From Eumeta japonica (lineage: Eukaryota > Arthropoda > Insecta > Lepidoptera > Psychidae): DNA of 64,000 nt. The notes beneath the pieces were generated by a model that ran no database searches, was not told where the DNA came from, and saw nothing but the letters and a program-made list of their open reading frames with translations. Positions 45,036-58,760 of this stretch are shown in pieces. The translations under genes were made by a program, and so were the position numbers. The stretch is from NCBI GenBank assembly GCA_005406025.1, contig BGZK01000551.1, positions 296,703 to 360,702 of the forward strand. Direction: 5' to 3'. Each line of letters opens with the position of its first letter. Position 1 is the first letter of the stretch.

Positions 45036-48000
45036 GTATATTTATATGCATACGTGTTGTAGATTCAGAAACATTTGAAAATATTTGAATAAGTATTTTG
45101 AATATAGTTATCAGTTCTGAAGCGTAAGTAAACACACGTGGTAGATGTCCTTACTTTTACTTTGTTGGTAACCTTTTCTGCAAAACTTGAGAGACACCCG
45201 ACTTCGTGGCGCCGATTAAAATATCTGTGCGCGCGCACATCGTAAAAATTCACTTTCATCATTTCTATATAATGCACCAAAAGCATAACCTAAAAAAAGG
45301 TAAACAGGTTGAATTACGATAGAAAGTAAACATTGCGATGACATTCACAAACAGTCATCCCTCAGGTAGATATTTAATAGATATAAAAACAATTTTTTTT
45401 AAAAAGTTACGAAAAAAGTATCAGCTTCCTTCTTCCTCGAAAAACTATGTGGGGTGGCGCAAACGCGGTCCAAATCGTTTAAATTAATAAAGTCGGGTTT
45501 ACTAAATTCAAAAGGGTTTTACTTACTTACAATTTTTTTTTTGATTTGAAATGCATTCTTTAAAAAAAATTACAGGTCTTAGATTTGTTTTTTTTTTTAT
45601 GGGCAACGACCGTGTGGGTAGGTCGTGGTGATGGGAAAAAGACACGGGTCTGAGAAGAGTCAGCCAACAACAAGTTATGCCCATGAACTTGCACAATATC
45701 AGGGGAGCAGCTTACGTATTCCCAAAGACACTGCATATCGTGAGAGCGGAGTGTGAATACTAAAATGCTTATCGATGAGCAGCAAATGTAATTTGTTAGA
45801 CTGAAAAATGTGAACATTATGAGGAACCTAAGGACAAACCAATGTACGAAAGGACGGAATCGGTAAGAGTTCACGGTTGACTACGAAACCCTAAAAAATT
45901 AGTGGTATTTGTTAATCGTCGGGTCCGTACAGGGCCGGGAGAGTTAATGTATAAATGCATCGGCACGTAACGCACCGGCGGACAAACCATCGTTAATTCT
46001 AAACAATGAGGCGATAAAAATAGAATGTGGGGGAAGGATTCGGTACCTTTTTAATTTGTTTGTGCATCTTTATTTTTGGCGTCTAAAGTAAGCCGTAAAA
46101 AATATTCAACAAATGTTATTAACATTATTGTAGTTTATACGCTGACCGGGAAACATTATTAAAACAAACAAATGCTCAGCAAGAGGTGTTTGAACAAAGT
46201 GTTTATTTTTTAATTTTAACGTATTTACCTGCGGCTAGGTGGGTGCATGTGTGCAATGCTTTTGAACTGCACTGGATGTACCTTTACCTACAATGCCATG
46301 ACAATACGGTAATTTTACGATTTCGCGCTGTCGACGTTGCGGCAGACGCATATAGAAAGGGCGCTCCTCGACGACCAAGGGCGGACACTTATGTCCTTGG
46401 TCCGACTTTTCTTAAGTACGATTCTGACAACAACCTGTATTCGATACTGCGTCTAGAATATACAGAACTTTGCAACTGTTAGTGCCGTAATGTGTGGCGA
46501 CTGAATCGGTTTGGATTGTTATATTTAAGTTGTATTAGAATTCAATAATAAACAATAAAGTGTTAATAATTGATGCGGGACACTCTAAAATCACATATTA
46601 TTATGACATATCCTTTACAGAGACACGTCACAGAGTAAATTCACAACGGATTGAACATCTACTATTTATTTCGTTTTCATACAATTTGCATAAGAGTTTA
46701 TTATTTTTGAAGTGCGATGTCTTAGTTCTCGGTATGCGGCGTTTGCTGGGACTAATTTCGTGATTGCGACGGAAATGCGAGACAGGATGTTGAGAGAAGC
46801 GTTTATTCAATTCACTGTAGTGCCTAATCATACGACTCTTCTGTGCGTCCTTACAGATGGCGCTTGTGCCTCCGCGTGTAAGCGAATACCGTTGGAGCGT
46901 ACGCCAATATTTTCGTAATAGCTATTTGAAACAATTGGAACCAAATAATAATACGTGAAATAAGTCAAATCAATGGCAGATTTTAATATTTTAACAACGA
47001 TTTTTATGTATCAGTTCGTGCGGTAGACAAATTTATTATTTTCAAAGTTACTTTCTAAGTCGTAAACCTTCGATTCCGATTGATTGTTTGGGATCATAAC
47101 AAAAATACATGTATTTAATACATTATTTACATTTTATGGAGAAAAAAATATTCGGGTCCAATTTACATTTAAATTTATTTAGCGGTCCTCGAGACGCAAA
47201 GGTCCCCCCTTTTTAAGCTGGTTCAAAATTCTCCTTATAGATTTGTAATAAAATTGCATATAGCAAGTATATTTTACGAAAAAAAAAAAAAACAGTTACC
47301 ACCCATCCCTTGTATCATATTTATAAATCGTATTTGTGCTACGGAATCTCGAACAATGCATTGGTATTTTAACCGACACGCGGCTTTGGTTTTACATAAC
47401 GACTTATCTAAACGGTCTCTTGTCAAAGACGCAATGAATCAACAATCGCGTGCAGCTCACGGTGTTGCCAGAGAATATTGCCAAAGGCCATCGCAGAGTT
47501 TATCTTACCCCATCTTTCCCATGGCAGCAGAGATCAAATGTGGCAATCACATGCAGGCGCCTGAAGGTACGAAATAATGTAGACTGTTAAAAATGCAATT
47601 CTGAATACCTTCAGCAATTATAATTTATTTTTTTCAAAACCTTAACTTAACTTAGCCTTAATTAATTTTAACTAATGTAAATATACCTTTTCGAGTACCT
47701 ATGTTTTTTTTACATTTTGTAATTACAAATTTAGGTAGGTTTTGAATAAAAAATAAGTTTAGGGCCATATGCAGGTAAACTAGCATTAAAATTGTAAGCT
47801 TTAAACTCAATTTTTGAAAATTGCATAATGATTACACATTACATTGTAGGTGTATTAGTAGGCTGATCTACTGTCATGGCATGGTATTAATATTAAGATA
47901 AATAATTCAAAATAAATTTAATTAACTAAATCACACTCTAAAATAATATATTTTAAGAAGTATATTTTTTTTTGATTTCATGTCTATATTCTTATTATCT

Positions 48001-49081
48001 TTGTTATAAAGGAGTCGAATTAAATTTTTCTTATACCCTGAAAATCCTACAAATAATAAAAATTTCTTAGAAAACGTAATCTGCTTTGGCATCCTTTATT
48101 CATTACTAAATTTTTATTTACAGTTTAACACAGACGTAAAAGATATTATTTCAATATATACACAATATATAAACATTAACAAAATCAAATACAATATTGC
48201 GAATATTTTGTGGTTTTAGGTATCGCATAGCGTTATCGAGTTACGGTATCCCATAGTTCACTCCACCGCAGTACCGCAAAGCACAGATTTTCGCTTTCAT
48301 TTGTCACCGCGATAATGACGATATATCGGTGACAGATATATCGGTTAGTAGTTCGTCGACTTGCGGAATCGATACTCAAAACTTACTCTCAAATACATTT
48401 AAGAACATTATTAAACAATTACTCAGTAAAATACTCTTTTTAATTACTACCTTATAATTTTTTGATAATGATAAGTCAGTTTTCCGATTGTTTTGACCCA
48501 TGCACGTAACCGGTTAGAGTTCTTATCGGGTTGTTTCTTTCGGTGAAAGTTTTGATTGTATTGATATAACATTTAATTTGAAAATTGTTAGACTTAAATT
48601 TCTCGATCGCTCTTCTTGAAAACTACGTTCCAAACCTGTGGTAAATTGACAGTAAAACGACGTACTTCAAGAGTTACGTATAACGTATGAAATTAAGGTA
48701 TTTTCGAATTGCAATTCGTTAAACTGCAGCGAATTTAAGACAAATCAAACGAATTGAACGGGATTATCGAGAGATCGACAGACAAAGCGAAACACGCGCC
48801 TCGGAAAAGTTGTAAATCTTGAAGGCGAAAAGTGTCGGTGCCGATCGAAGCGATGGAGTGTTCACCGCACGTATTTATAGTAACAGTATAACGACGAAGG
48901 CTGCAGTTAATGGAATCACCACAGCAGGGTGTACGCCGTAAGCCGTGGTCACTTTCGTGTGTTCACCTCACATCTGGGCCGTGATTACTGGAGCGGCTGC
49001 TTTTGGCACGCCTTCCGTACTTTTTCTGTATGTCCACAGTTCGTCGCTGAGTACTCAGCCTAATTAATGTTTACCGAGGCT

Positions 49082-49083
<2 letters not shown>

Positions 49084-49161
<78 letters not shown>
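49084..49161. repeat. Long perfect GT microsatellite, (GT)39
   Basis: 78 uninterrupted bases of GT. It is the longest simple repeat in the window and likely length-variable. The ORF reading VCVCVC across it is spurious. Confidence 0.97.
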
Positions 49162-49163
<2 letters not shown>

Positions 49164-49811
49164 ATACTAACTGTGCGTTATTTCGGCCACGAGACACCTC
49201 TGAGAATACATGGGCGCAGTAAAAGACTCGATTCAATGTGTATTGGCAATTTCACTTATGTGAATGTTCTTGCGAAACTTACAATAAACATGTTCATTGT
49301 GTGATTTTTCGTCCGCGTCAAAGCCAAAGGTATAGTATAGAATCTGAACGCAACGAAGGGTTCTACATACTACGCTCGAGGAAAATATAATTCTTTTTTA
49401 CATATGATTCACAAGCACATTTATTAAAATATTACGTAGCCTGTTTGAAATACTACCAGCGCGTCATTCAGCTAATCATTTCAAATCAGCTACCAACTTT
49501 CTTCATACAATATTTCTTTTCGATCTCTTTGGTCGCGGGACCACATCCATGTTCCTAATTTACAACTCCTCAATATCCTCTACGAAATTCTTTCGAATAA
49601 CAGGTTGATTTTTCTCACATTTATTGAAAAAACCAATCATCATTTTTTCATGAATTATTCATCACTTTTAAATAGATATATGGGATGAAATAAATATTTT
49701 TCAGTGTGCACATGAGTTAAAAAACACTCAGTGGCATTTATCCAAGCGATGCGAATACACTTCCTTCTATACTCTCAGAGGCGCATTCAAACTGCTAGGC
49801 TAGTTATTATA

Positions 49812-49861
49812 AACTACAACTTCTAAACTCAATAGATATTTTGAGTTTAGAAGTTGTAGTT
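49812..49861. repeat. Perfect hairpin, 21-bp arms, 8-nt loop
   Basis: Arm 49812-49832 (begins AACTACAACTTCTAAAC) and its exact reverse complement at 49841-49861, with loop TAGATATT. No flanking transposon signature. Confidence 0.97.
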
Positions 49862-52800
49862 ATTGTGTAGAAGGTACAAATTTATATCCTATTTCACTCG
49901 TACATTAGAATTGTAGCAAATATGCGTTTATCGTGTGTCAATTACCTACTGGAAATTATTATAATAAAATACAATTAAACAAAATAAACGAAATTAGAAA
50001 TTCACAAATAGTTTATATTTCAATTCAATTGCTTATTCTGCAAAATAGTTTACACGGAGAAATTAAAAAACTAGGTACTGCTTCTGCTTGTAGTTGAAAT
50101 GGATTATTTAAAATTATGGTCTGTTGAACTAAAGGAATTTTCAGAGACTGATAAAAATACAGCGATTTTAATGTATTACGTCAGCTTTTATCATCCCACT
50201 GCTGAGACAGTTTCTCGCCAACTTTTTTTCAGTTTGAGAGGATTTGAATGTAAGGCTCTTCATGCAGGCTTAATGCGTGTCAGGGGCTGATAACCACTCC
50301 CGTCACCATTGCGGTGACGGTTTAACATGGTCTTCGAGGCACAGAGCGACTAGTTTTGACTCAATTTAAAAACTCATTGTTGAACTTCGCTGTCATGGCA
50401 ATCGAACATAGTCTCGAGAGCCATGCGACGGCCGTTCGACCACCGACCACCGTCGACCGCACAACAGTCGATGGCATAAGGTTTATATACTCGCTTAAGG
50501 TTGTTGTAATCCATCAGATCTTGTGTCAAACGTGCGCGACGTATTATTTCTCTCCCGCCTTATAGAGAATACAGTTTTCTCGTCGCTAAACCCACTCGGG
50601 CGTGCGTTTCTCTTGTTATTCGTAATTACGCAGCAGAAATCTGTCGAGAGCTATTACCACCTTTGTACTCGATCACGTCACATCTTACCCTATAATAATC
50701 ACATTCACCGTGTAAAAGCGAAATCATGTCCGTCACTCTGTTACTTAGTTGGGGTTAAACTTATTCAATTCAAAATGTCTACAGGTAAAAATTGTCAAGC
50801 GGATTCCCGTAGGTACAGGTTGTCACGATAAGAATTCGCTTCCCATTTTTTCCTTCGCATTCCGCTTGAAACTTTTATCTTTCGGCTCGTGATTTATAGT
50901 GTTAGCAAACGAATGCTGCCTCTGAGTTGTCACAGTGTAAGAATCGGACCCACCCCCGTTGCCCTAATTCGTACGATAGGGCAACTAAAGGGATTGCCCG
51001 AGAATCTTACTATCGCGAAACCCATCAGACAGGTGAAGGGTGGCCGGTTCTCGGAGATTCCGCGTGCTATATCTATGGTATTAAAATGTATACGTATTTT
51101 GAATGGAAATTCATATTCTCTATCATTTTGAAGGAAATAAATAATAGTTTAAAACAACTAAAAATACACACTTTAATAGGAAATTGAACTAAAAAGTTGA
51201 AAATAAGAATTCAGTGATTAATGAAAAATTTATTTTATTGAAAAATAAAAATACTGTTATTAACGAAAAAATCATTTTGTTGTAAGAAAAAGCATGAGGT
51301 GCTTTCTACTATACTTTAATAATAGCTCTACTTTTATAAATAAACACTAATGAAATGTTCATAACAAAAGAAATTAAGTATCCCACGCTTTTCCTTTTAA
51401 CAAAATGATTTTTTTTTCATTTAATCACTGCATTCTCATCGTTAACTCTAGTTCAATTTTGTATTAAGTTTTGTTTTTTTTTTAGTTTCTTAAACTCATA
51501 TTCATTTTACAATGAAATTGTTTTTGCTGGGATTAAATTAATGCGTAGACCGCGCGCTTGTTCAGTCTCTCGCTCTAACGCCAAGGGTTCCTAAGAAAAG
51601 TTAATAATCCTGACGAACCTAATCAGGATAATGAGATAAACTTTTTACACTATTGTATTGTCTTGATAAATCGACAAAGTTTAAATTAAGTCTGATCACT
51701 TAAAGTGGGTCAAAATCGAATTTGAAGATGTCTGTAACAAACAAGCATACAAGTGAAGCCAATAAACGCTTGTTAAAAACGAATACGTGTTTGCAATTCA
51801 TTAAATTAATGACCAAATATTAATTTATTTATGTATTAACAAAAAACGAACGTAACGTACGTCGCACGATAACCCCACGATAGCCCCACTATTTATAATA
51901 ATACTAATTGTATATGAACTTGAATTATGCTTATTTATGATTATTTGAGTTTAATGCGCTTTTCACAATTATCGTTCTTCTATGACTTAAGCATAATATA
52001 CAATAAGAAATTCCGTATTTTAGGACGAGAACCTAATCCTAAACGCCACAAAAAAAAAAAGTTTTAGTTTAATTAATAGAATAGAACTATCTAATGAAGT
52101 CGACTTCGATCTGTTAGTGGTCAGTTAGCTATCAATGTAACTCCGCTCACCAACTGCAATGCTATCGACTTGCAACTTAGCTGTAGTGAAGTAGTGTGAC
52201 GGTTTTTTTTTCACATCCAAGAAGGCCGTTAAGCGGCAAACTTTTAGGACTCTTGCAAGGTTGCCAACTCGAGCTTTCATCCAAGCCTTGAAAGTCTCGT
52301 TTGTAACTCGTAGTCTGCTACGTCAATTCTAGTTGCGTACAAAAGCATTCGCGAAAATGGACTCGATGAAATGACAGTCAACGAATGGTAATGAAAGACG
52401 TGCGACAATCGCGTCGAACCGACGTCGAATGTATACGACGCGAATAAAAACACGATCGGAACAGAAATGCACGGAGCGGCACGAGAATACTATAAATAAA
52501 TACCGTGATTTCTTTAATGGATATTTAGTTAAACGATTTCACTTATTTTTCGTGATTATTGTAAATACATTCAATATGGTAAATAAGTAATTTTTTTACC
52601 TTATTAAAAATATGCCTACTGGTAACCGTATAATCTAAATATATTTACGACGGGTCGCACCAAAAACGTAGTTTGTAAACATACTCCGTAAGATTTGACA
52701 GATTGTCCACGCATTATTTGTCAAATTTTACGGATTCTTTTTACTTTTACGTTAACATTTTTTTTTACTTTTACATTAGCTTTTAAAACGAGATTGTATT

Positions 52801-53954
52801 ATATAAGAAGAAAAGTTTTTGCTAAACAAATACCAAAAACGTATACGCCTAACATGTACATAGATACTGGGTTGTTAAGTAAAATATCTTTTCATTCTGT
52901 TTTGAATCTAACACATCGTTTCTATTTTGTTTGTTTTATATCCGATGGCTTTGCTGGCACCGACTTCAAAAATTGTAGGCCCCTAATTTGTTTCGTACCT
53001 ACCTTTAATTTTGTTTTCATTGATTAATTCCGTGTATATATAAAAATATTTCTTCGTAATTTGGAGTTAATTTTTTTTGACGTCGATGTAATGTATGTAA
53101 ATTACTTTTTTAATAAGTTAGGATGTAATATTGACGTGAAATTAACCAATACATTGCTTGAAATTTATCATAAACAAAAATTCAACAATAGTTAATGATA
53201 ACCCAAACTTTAAATACTTACAATAGGCGATGGGTGTTAAATGTCGGTTAAAATTAAACATCGTGTTGATAAGTTTGTATTTTGTATTGGTTGTCATTCA
53301 AATATCAAATTCCTTGTCTAAAACAAATTCAGTGTGATTACTACTATCACTGCTATTGATTTGAAGTTAATTTTATTAGTATTTAATATATTATTTCTTC
53401 AGTTACACTACTCTAGCGTTTCTTGTCCCCCGTATAACATAACATTACGAAGATGAATAATGTGTGAATGACCCGGTAGTGTGTTTTCACATTTAGGCAT
53501 TTCAAATTTAACAAAATACACAACATTAAAATTAACGCATGGTACGAGGAATCCAACAACACAATTCACTACTTCGTCAAAATTCATTAAGTTGTACTAT
53601 ATGTAGTAAGAAACTGAACAATTGTAACTACTGTCGAGATGTTTGACGTATTAATTCAATGTTTTAAGATCTGTGAGGGTCATTATTTACCCTTAACGCA
53701 TCAATGTATACCATTCACATTAATGTTCGGTGACTCACGATACATTCCTTGAGTCATCGTTAAGCGTCGAAGATTAAGACATTACTTATTGTTAATTAAT
53801 GGTTTAATGATGGCACGTATAATAAAAATGTACGTGTTTTTAAGTATACAATAAATTTATGATACGAATATTTTTGCAAGTACTGAATGTAGAAAAGCTT
53901 TATTGTGTACAACAGGGGTAAAGGGCATCACAAAATATAAGTAACAAATAAGAA

Positions 53955-54185
53955 ATAGAATATGGGAAGGTCGGTAAAGGTAGTCCTAGAAAATCCTTTG
54001 CAGATCAAATCGGTGGCGTATAGAAAAAGGGCCAAAATTTAAGCACCCGAAATACACGAGCTTGTGTAAAAAGACTGAGGAATTTCAGCAAAGGAAGAGA
54101 TATGTAGATATCGTACTATGTGAAAATCTATAGTCTCTGCTTACCCTTCTGGTAAATAGGCGTGAGTTTACATTATAGACTTTTC
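53955..54185 (+). pseudogene. Non-LTR retrotransposon ORF2 tail, copy 2
   Basis: Frame GKGSPRKSFADQIGGV, stop, KKGQNLSTRNTRACVKRLRN, then RDM and a CTGCTTACCCTTCTGG block. Same tail as 33297-33575, with more of the upstream G-R/K-G-x-P-R-K motif kept. Confidence 0.75.
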
Positions 54186-54279
54186 AATTCAGTAGTTAAT
54201 AAAATATGCACTATGAAAAAACACATGAGCTAGGTATAGCTTCTTATACATTTTAGGTGATTTACGATTTTTATTTATA

Positions 54280-54445
54280 AACTCACACCTATTTCTCAAA
54301 AGAATGAGTCGAAATCATAGACCTCCCTTTGTGACGAACTTGTATAACTACCTCTCTTGCTTCGCCGACATCCATCAATCATTTTATACAAGCTTGTCGG
54401 TTTCGGATGCTTAAAATTTGGTCCTACTTTAATATGTCACCGATT
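54280..54445 (-). pseudogene. Non-LTR retrotransposon ORF2 tail, copy 3, tail-to-tail with copy 2
   Basis: On the minus strand: DILK, stop, DQILSIRNRQACIK, stop, LMDVGEAREVV. Its 3' end faces that of copy 2, with about 95 bp between them. Confidence 0.75.
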
Positions 54446-54793
54446 CGGTTTGCGCAAGATTACTTAAGGCACTCTACAGAGCCTTTCATATTTTCTATAT
54501 AACAAACATATTAGAAATGAGCGATTAGGTACGAGAGATTTGATGTTGTTAAAGCGAATCTGGCTGCTGAGCGCATCTATTAGGAATAATAAAAAGAGTA
54601 TAATGAGTTCTGTAGTGTTCTATGCGAGATACTAATGGTAACAAGTTGATGTAATCATTACTTAAACCGGTGAAATAAGAACTTTTTGTAAAAAATATAA
54701 GTACGCTGCCTTAGCTCTACGCATTACATCGCAATCCGTAGTCTAAGCTAAGACAGCGTGTTTAATATACATATCAAGGGCTTCACGACGATA

Positions 54794-55008
54794 GGGCGTA
54801 ACTACAAAAACGCAAATTTTACAGAAGTAAAATAGTAAGTTTTGAAAGTAATTCTGAAATAAGTCTTCACTGTAAAGTCTGATAATTATGAAATTTTACT
54901 TTAGTACAAGGTATTAATATTATACTTTTTCGCAAAAGCAGATGAAGAAATAAAGTGCATGAGATACAAACTCAATAAGTCAATTTAGCATATTTTGTAG
55001 TTACGCCC
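54794..55008. mobile_element. MITE, 215 bp, 16-bp perfect terminal inverted repeats, TA target site
   Basis: GGGCGTAACTACAAAA (54794-54809) is exactly inverted at 54993-55008, and TA flanks both ends (54792-54793 and 55009-55010). The interior is AT-rich without an ORF. The TA duplication suggests movement by a Tc1/mariner-type transposase, but a different TIR from relic 1. If the preceding A and following T belong to the element, the target would differ. Confidence 0.88.
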
Positions 55009-56189
55009 TATCTGCTTGAAGGCCTCGATAAAAACATTAGAGTTATTGGCTATTCTGGTGTACAAGATACGCTTCCAGGCTTTTGTTTAAAACGGGTGAA
55101 TCCATGTCACCGCGAGCGTCAATCTAAATAAAAAAACCATTGTAATAACTAAAAGAACATTGCTCTACAAGTCGAATTATCGCCGGTCTGTGTAAACAAA
55201 CGCACGTGCGCCCGAAGCCCCGTTATCTGTTTTATTTGCTATAACACTTCCGGTGTTAATATTTCGGTGTAGGTGTGAAATACTTGATTAACGTGAAAAT
55301 TAAACAGTTCACGTATTCCGCGTGTCGGTCACGCGCACGGCCACAGACGCGGCGCGCGCAGAAGCGACAAGCGAAACCGAGCAGTCATCAAAACAAGTAT
55401 ATATTCACGACAGCGTGTAAATTACAATTTTATGCGTAAGCAAACGATTCGAATTTTAAAAGTTATTTCTAAGTAAATTTCATACTTAGCTGTCAATCGC
55501 AATAAATTATTAAATACCTACGTGATAAATTTCATACACATACGACATGTAAACGTTGATGATATTTTTATACGTGTTTATTACATAATTAATTCGAAAC
55601 GATTTGATATTTTTTTATCTATGGTGAATAAAAGAAGTAGGTGTCTCGGTATTATGAGATCCAAATAAGGTTCCATAGAAAAAAAAATGGTGATATAATT
55701 GAGAAAAAAAAAACATATCGGGGGGAAAAAATCTAGTAGGACGTCCCACTTGCCCACCCACGCGCGACGCGCCGCGCCAGATGTTTGTAAACTAATTTAT
55801 GCCGTATCAGATTTTATGGCGCATTTTGTCCATTTTACGGTAATTATGCGCGTATATTTGGAATATTCAAATAAAAGATATTAACGAAATAGTAATTATG
55901 GAAAATCTTTATTGAAAATCATAAAATTCTTTACTAATTATCCTAATACGCAAGACATATAGAAATTCTTTAGTTAATTAGTCTTTCATTTATAAATTTG
56001 CTGTTGTTTTTAAATAACCCATTTTATAATAGTTCGTGGTGGTATGCCGTGAATTAAACATGTTTTATAAACCTTTTACGTTTTTGCGTTGTCGTAAAAA
56101 CGCAAACGTGTGATCATAATGTTAAATCTAAAATCAAACAAAAAACAATTAATTTTTTTTTATTACAAATACTTAACAAAAATATATTA

Positions 56190-56240
56190 CACGGCGGTAC
56201 GAAACCTTCTCTGCTTGAGTCGCACTTGGCCGGCTTTTTA
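56190..56240 (+). repeat. Fragment of the GGTTCCGTA family, right end
   Basis: GGCGGTACGAAACCTTCTCT, GAGTCGCACTTGGCCGGC, TTTTTATT. Matches the lepidopteran right-end consensus CGGAACCCTT..GAGTCCGACTCGCACTTGGCCGG with several changes. Confidence 0.6.
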
Positions 56241-57239
56241 TTAGGTTTTCCTTCGCTTCTAAAGTTATTAACTGTTTTTTAAAACTATCTCAGAACTCCC
56301 TTCACGTTTTGACGATCGTTTTAATCATTCCACAGGATAATAAATAAATGAATAATCTTAATTTTATTGTCACGAACACCTTCTTTCCAAAATTAGTCTT
56401 CAAATAAGACAATATTAATTTAATTTCAATTTTAGTATAAGAAACTTAAAAACTTTAACAAAAGAGAACTTAAAAATATATTAATAACGTGGTTTAATCC
56501 CCTAAATAATTACTAAACTATTAACAATACTTTACACTATTTAGTACATTTATTAAATTTATATGGAAAACTATTTATTAATCTCGGTATTCTAGACCAA
56601 TTAATAACTTTTTTGACGCAATCCAATTGAAGGTATACCTATGTATAGCCGAGACAGTATTACACAATCCAGCCGGCCGCGCCGGACTGGCACTTTATAC
56701 GAACGTAACGTAACGCACGTGAGCGTTTCCGTTTTCGTGAAACTTCTTTAATGTTCAGATTTGACCGGGCGACGCACGACGTTACAACTTTGGTTGGCTG
56801 AAAGTTCGCATCGAGAATCGCCATGGATTGTAGTGAAATGAATGAAGCCAATTTCTTTTTCTTCTTTATCATTCTTGTAATTAAATATCGTATTTGTATA
56901 TTATGACTTAGTAATTAATATACAGTCTGTATTTTCAACCATTGTATTTATATATTCTATTCACCCGTTAATGATTATTTATTAATTACCCATGTCCAAT
57001 TAATTTATAAATCTTTGCTGTACGTCAGGATTACAAAATTTTTTGATGAAGTATAAGAACTTTTTTTTTTGAGATATTTCGACTTCGAGAAGCAGGACGT
57101 TTTGGGGGATTATATTCGTGAGAAATAAATAATAATTAACTATGAACATAACATATAAATAAAACGGTTGACACAAATGTCATAGACTATAAATTAACAC
57201 CAAAATTACACTATATAGGATTGCAATGAATTGCACTAT

Positions 57240-57320
57240 GTGGCCGTGGCGACTCGACGACAGTTAGCATGTTGATTTCAAATCAAAAGATAACGGGTCC
57301 GATTCTTAATCACAAATGAA
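57240..57320 (+). repeat. Possible tRNA-derived SINE head
   Basis: GTGGCCGTGGCGACTCGACG, TTAGCATGTTGATTTCAAAT and GATAACGGGTCCGATTCTTA resemble pol III A- and B-box spacing (B-box-like GGGTCCGATTC). It does not fold as a proper tRNA by eye, so a decayed SINE is more likely than a tRNA gene. Confidence 0.4.
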
Positions 57321-57924
57321 ATCATGAATTTTAAACTTGAATCAAATTAAGCCACAGGCTCCGTGGTTTGGGGATTAGGTCGATCCGTCGTCTCCGGACG
57401 TTATCGGTGTAAAAAAAGACGAGGGACGTTAATGAACTAAGTTTAAAACAGCGTCGACGCTTAACTAGAGTTTAAACCCTTGATTAGAGTTTAAAAAGAG
57501 CGAGATCACCCATCGTCGTCCTTTGGTCGACACTTTCACATTGCGTGAATTGTATTTCAGTTTGTCTTAAATAAATGATAATCGCATACCTTTATTCCAG
57601 AAATCGGCTCTTGCTCAAATTTGAATTGAATTAGTAGCACGCAACCCGTTCCGCTCAAAAGGAGGTATCAAAATTTTATTTATCGTTCGATATTGTTTTC
57701 AGATTCGGCATTCTGGCCGCCCTTGCTACCTGGCGGCTAGAACAACCGTTTTATTCGCTGTACCTCAGGGCCGGCACTGAATCTGAGGCCTTTAATCTAA
57801 AACCAGATTATGAGAGAATGTACCTAAGCAGTGATGTGACAAAAAAAATACAAAAAATTTCAATTTTTTTTTAATCCATCAGTCTTGTAATTAACTATAC
57901 TATATTAATATGTATTGACTCATA

Positions 57925-57985
57925 CCAACTTTCAACTCGCGGCTTCGCCCGCGTAGACATGAAATGTATTTTTTATATTCGTCTA
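57925..57985 (-). mobile_element. Helitron 3'-end-like remnant
   Basis: On the minus strand: CATGTCTACGCGGGCGAAGC then CGCGAGTTGAAAG. The ACGCGGGCGAAGCCGCG hairpin is the usual subterminal structure of lepidopteran Helitrons; the CTAG end is missing. Confidence 0.55.
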
Positions 57986-58659
57986 TTTCGCTATGATCCC
58001 AATCTCTAAGCCGCCTCAATTTCGATCCCGTTCCGTTGATTAGATAAGTGCAAAATATTGATATGGACTGTAATGCGTCGACGAAAACCAGTTACCCTCT
58101 AAGAAACAGAGTCAACCAGTGCATACGGTCATCGCACCCGGCAGCAATGCACAAGCTGCAATATGGTACTCTAAAGACCTACACGACCGAATCTTTGTTA
58201 TATGCAGTTTAAGAACAACAATAAATACTTGCTTGGGCGGCATAAAAAACATAACAGCAGAGCTGTGGCCTCATTAAGGCCTACTTAATCCTTTTTTTCT
58301 AGTTTGGTTGATCACATTTGCGGCCGTCGATAAATCAATAAATCATTTTAGTTGGTGAAGCAACGATAAGTATCGCTTGCTCACTAGAGCTCACTGGCGC
58401 TCCCACTTAACTGGGCATTTGAAAACGTTCGTATTTTAGTGGCGTGGGTTTTTATAAAAAAAAATACCATTTCACACGAAGTGAAGAAGTTTTAGTTACA
58501 ATAACAAAATATAAAAAAATAATCATATATCCACAACAGCCACTCATGTCTTACGGTATCTATGTCTAATGTAAAATATTATATAATAACAATATATAAT
58601 AATAATATATAATAATGTATATTATATAATAATACATAATAATAATATCTAAATCTTCG

Positions 58660-58760
58660 GATATGTATACACAGCACCATCTGGTCCCAAACTAAGCAAC
58701 GAGGCTTGTACTATGGGTACCAGATAGTTGATATAATACATAAATACTTTTTTTTTATAA
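58660..58760 (+). repeat. Dispersed repeat family A, copy 1
   Basis: CACAGCACCATCTGGTCCCA, AACTAAGCAACGAGGCTTGT, ACTATGGGTACCAGATAGTT. A close direct copy is at 60505-60720. I know this motif from lepidopteran intergenic DNA, often ahead of a GGGAATCGAACCC block. Confidence 0.8.

Noticed and set aside
50889..51187. Two overlapping 80-86-codon frames
   Set aside because: Same sequence read in two frames with no motif; neither stands out as coding.
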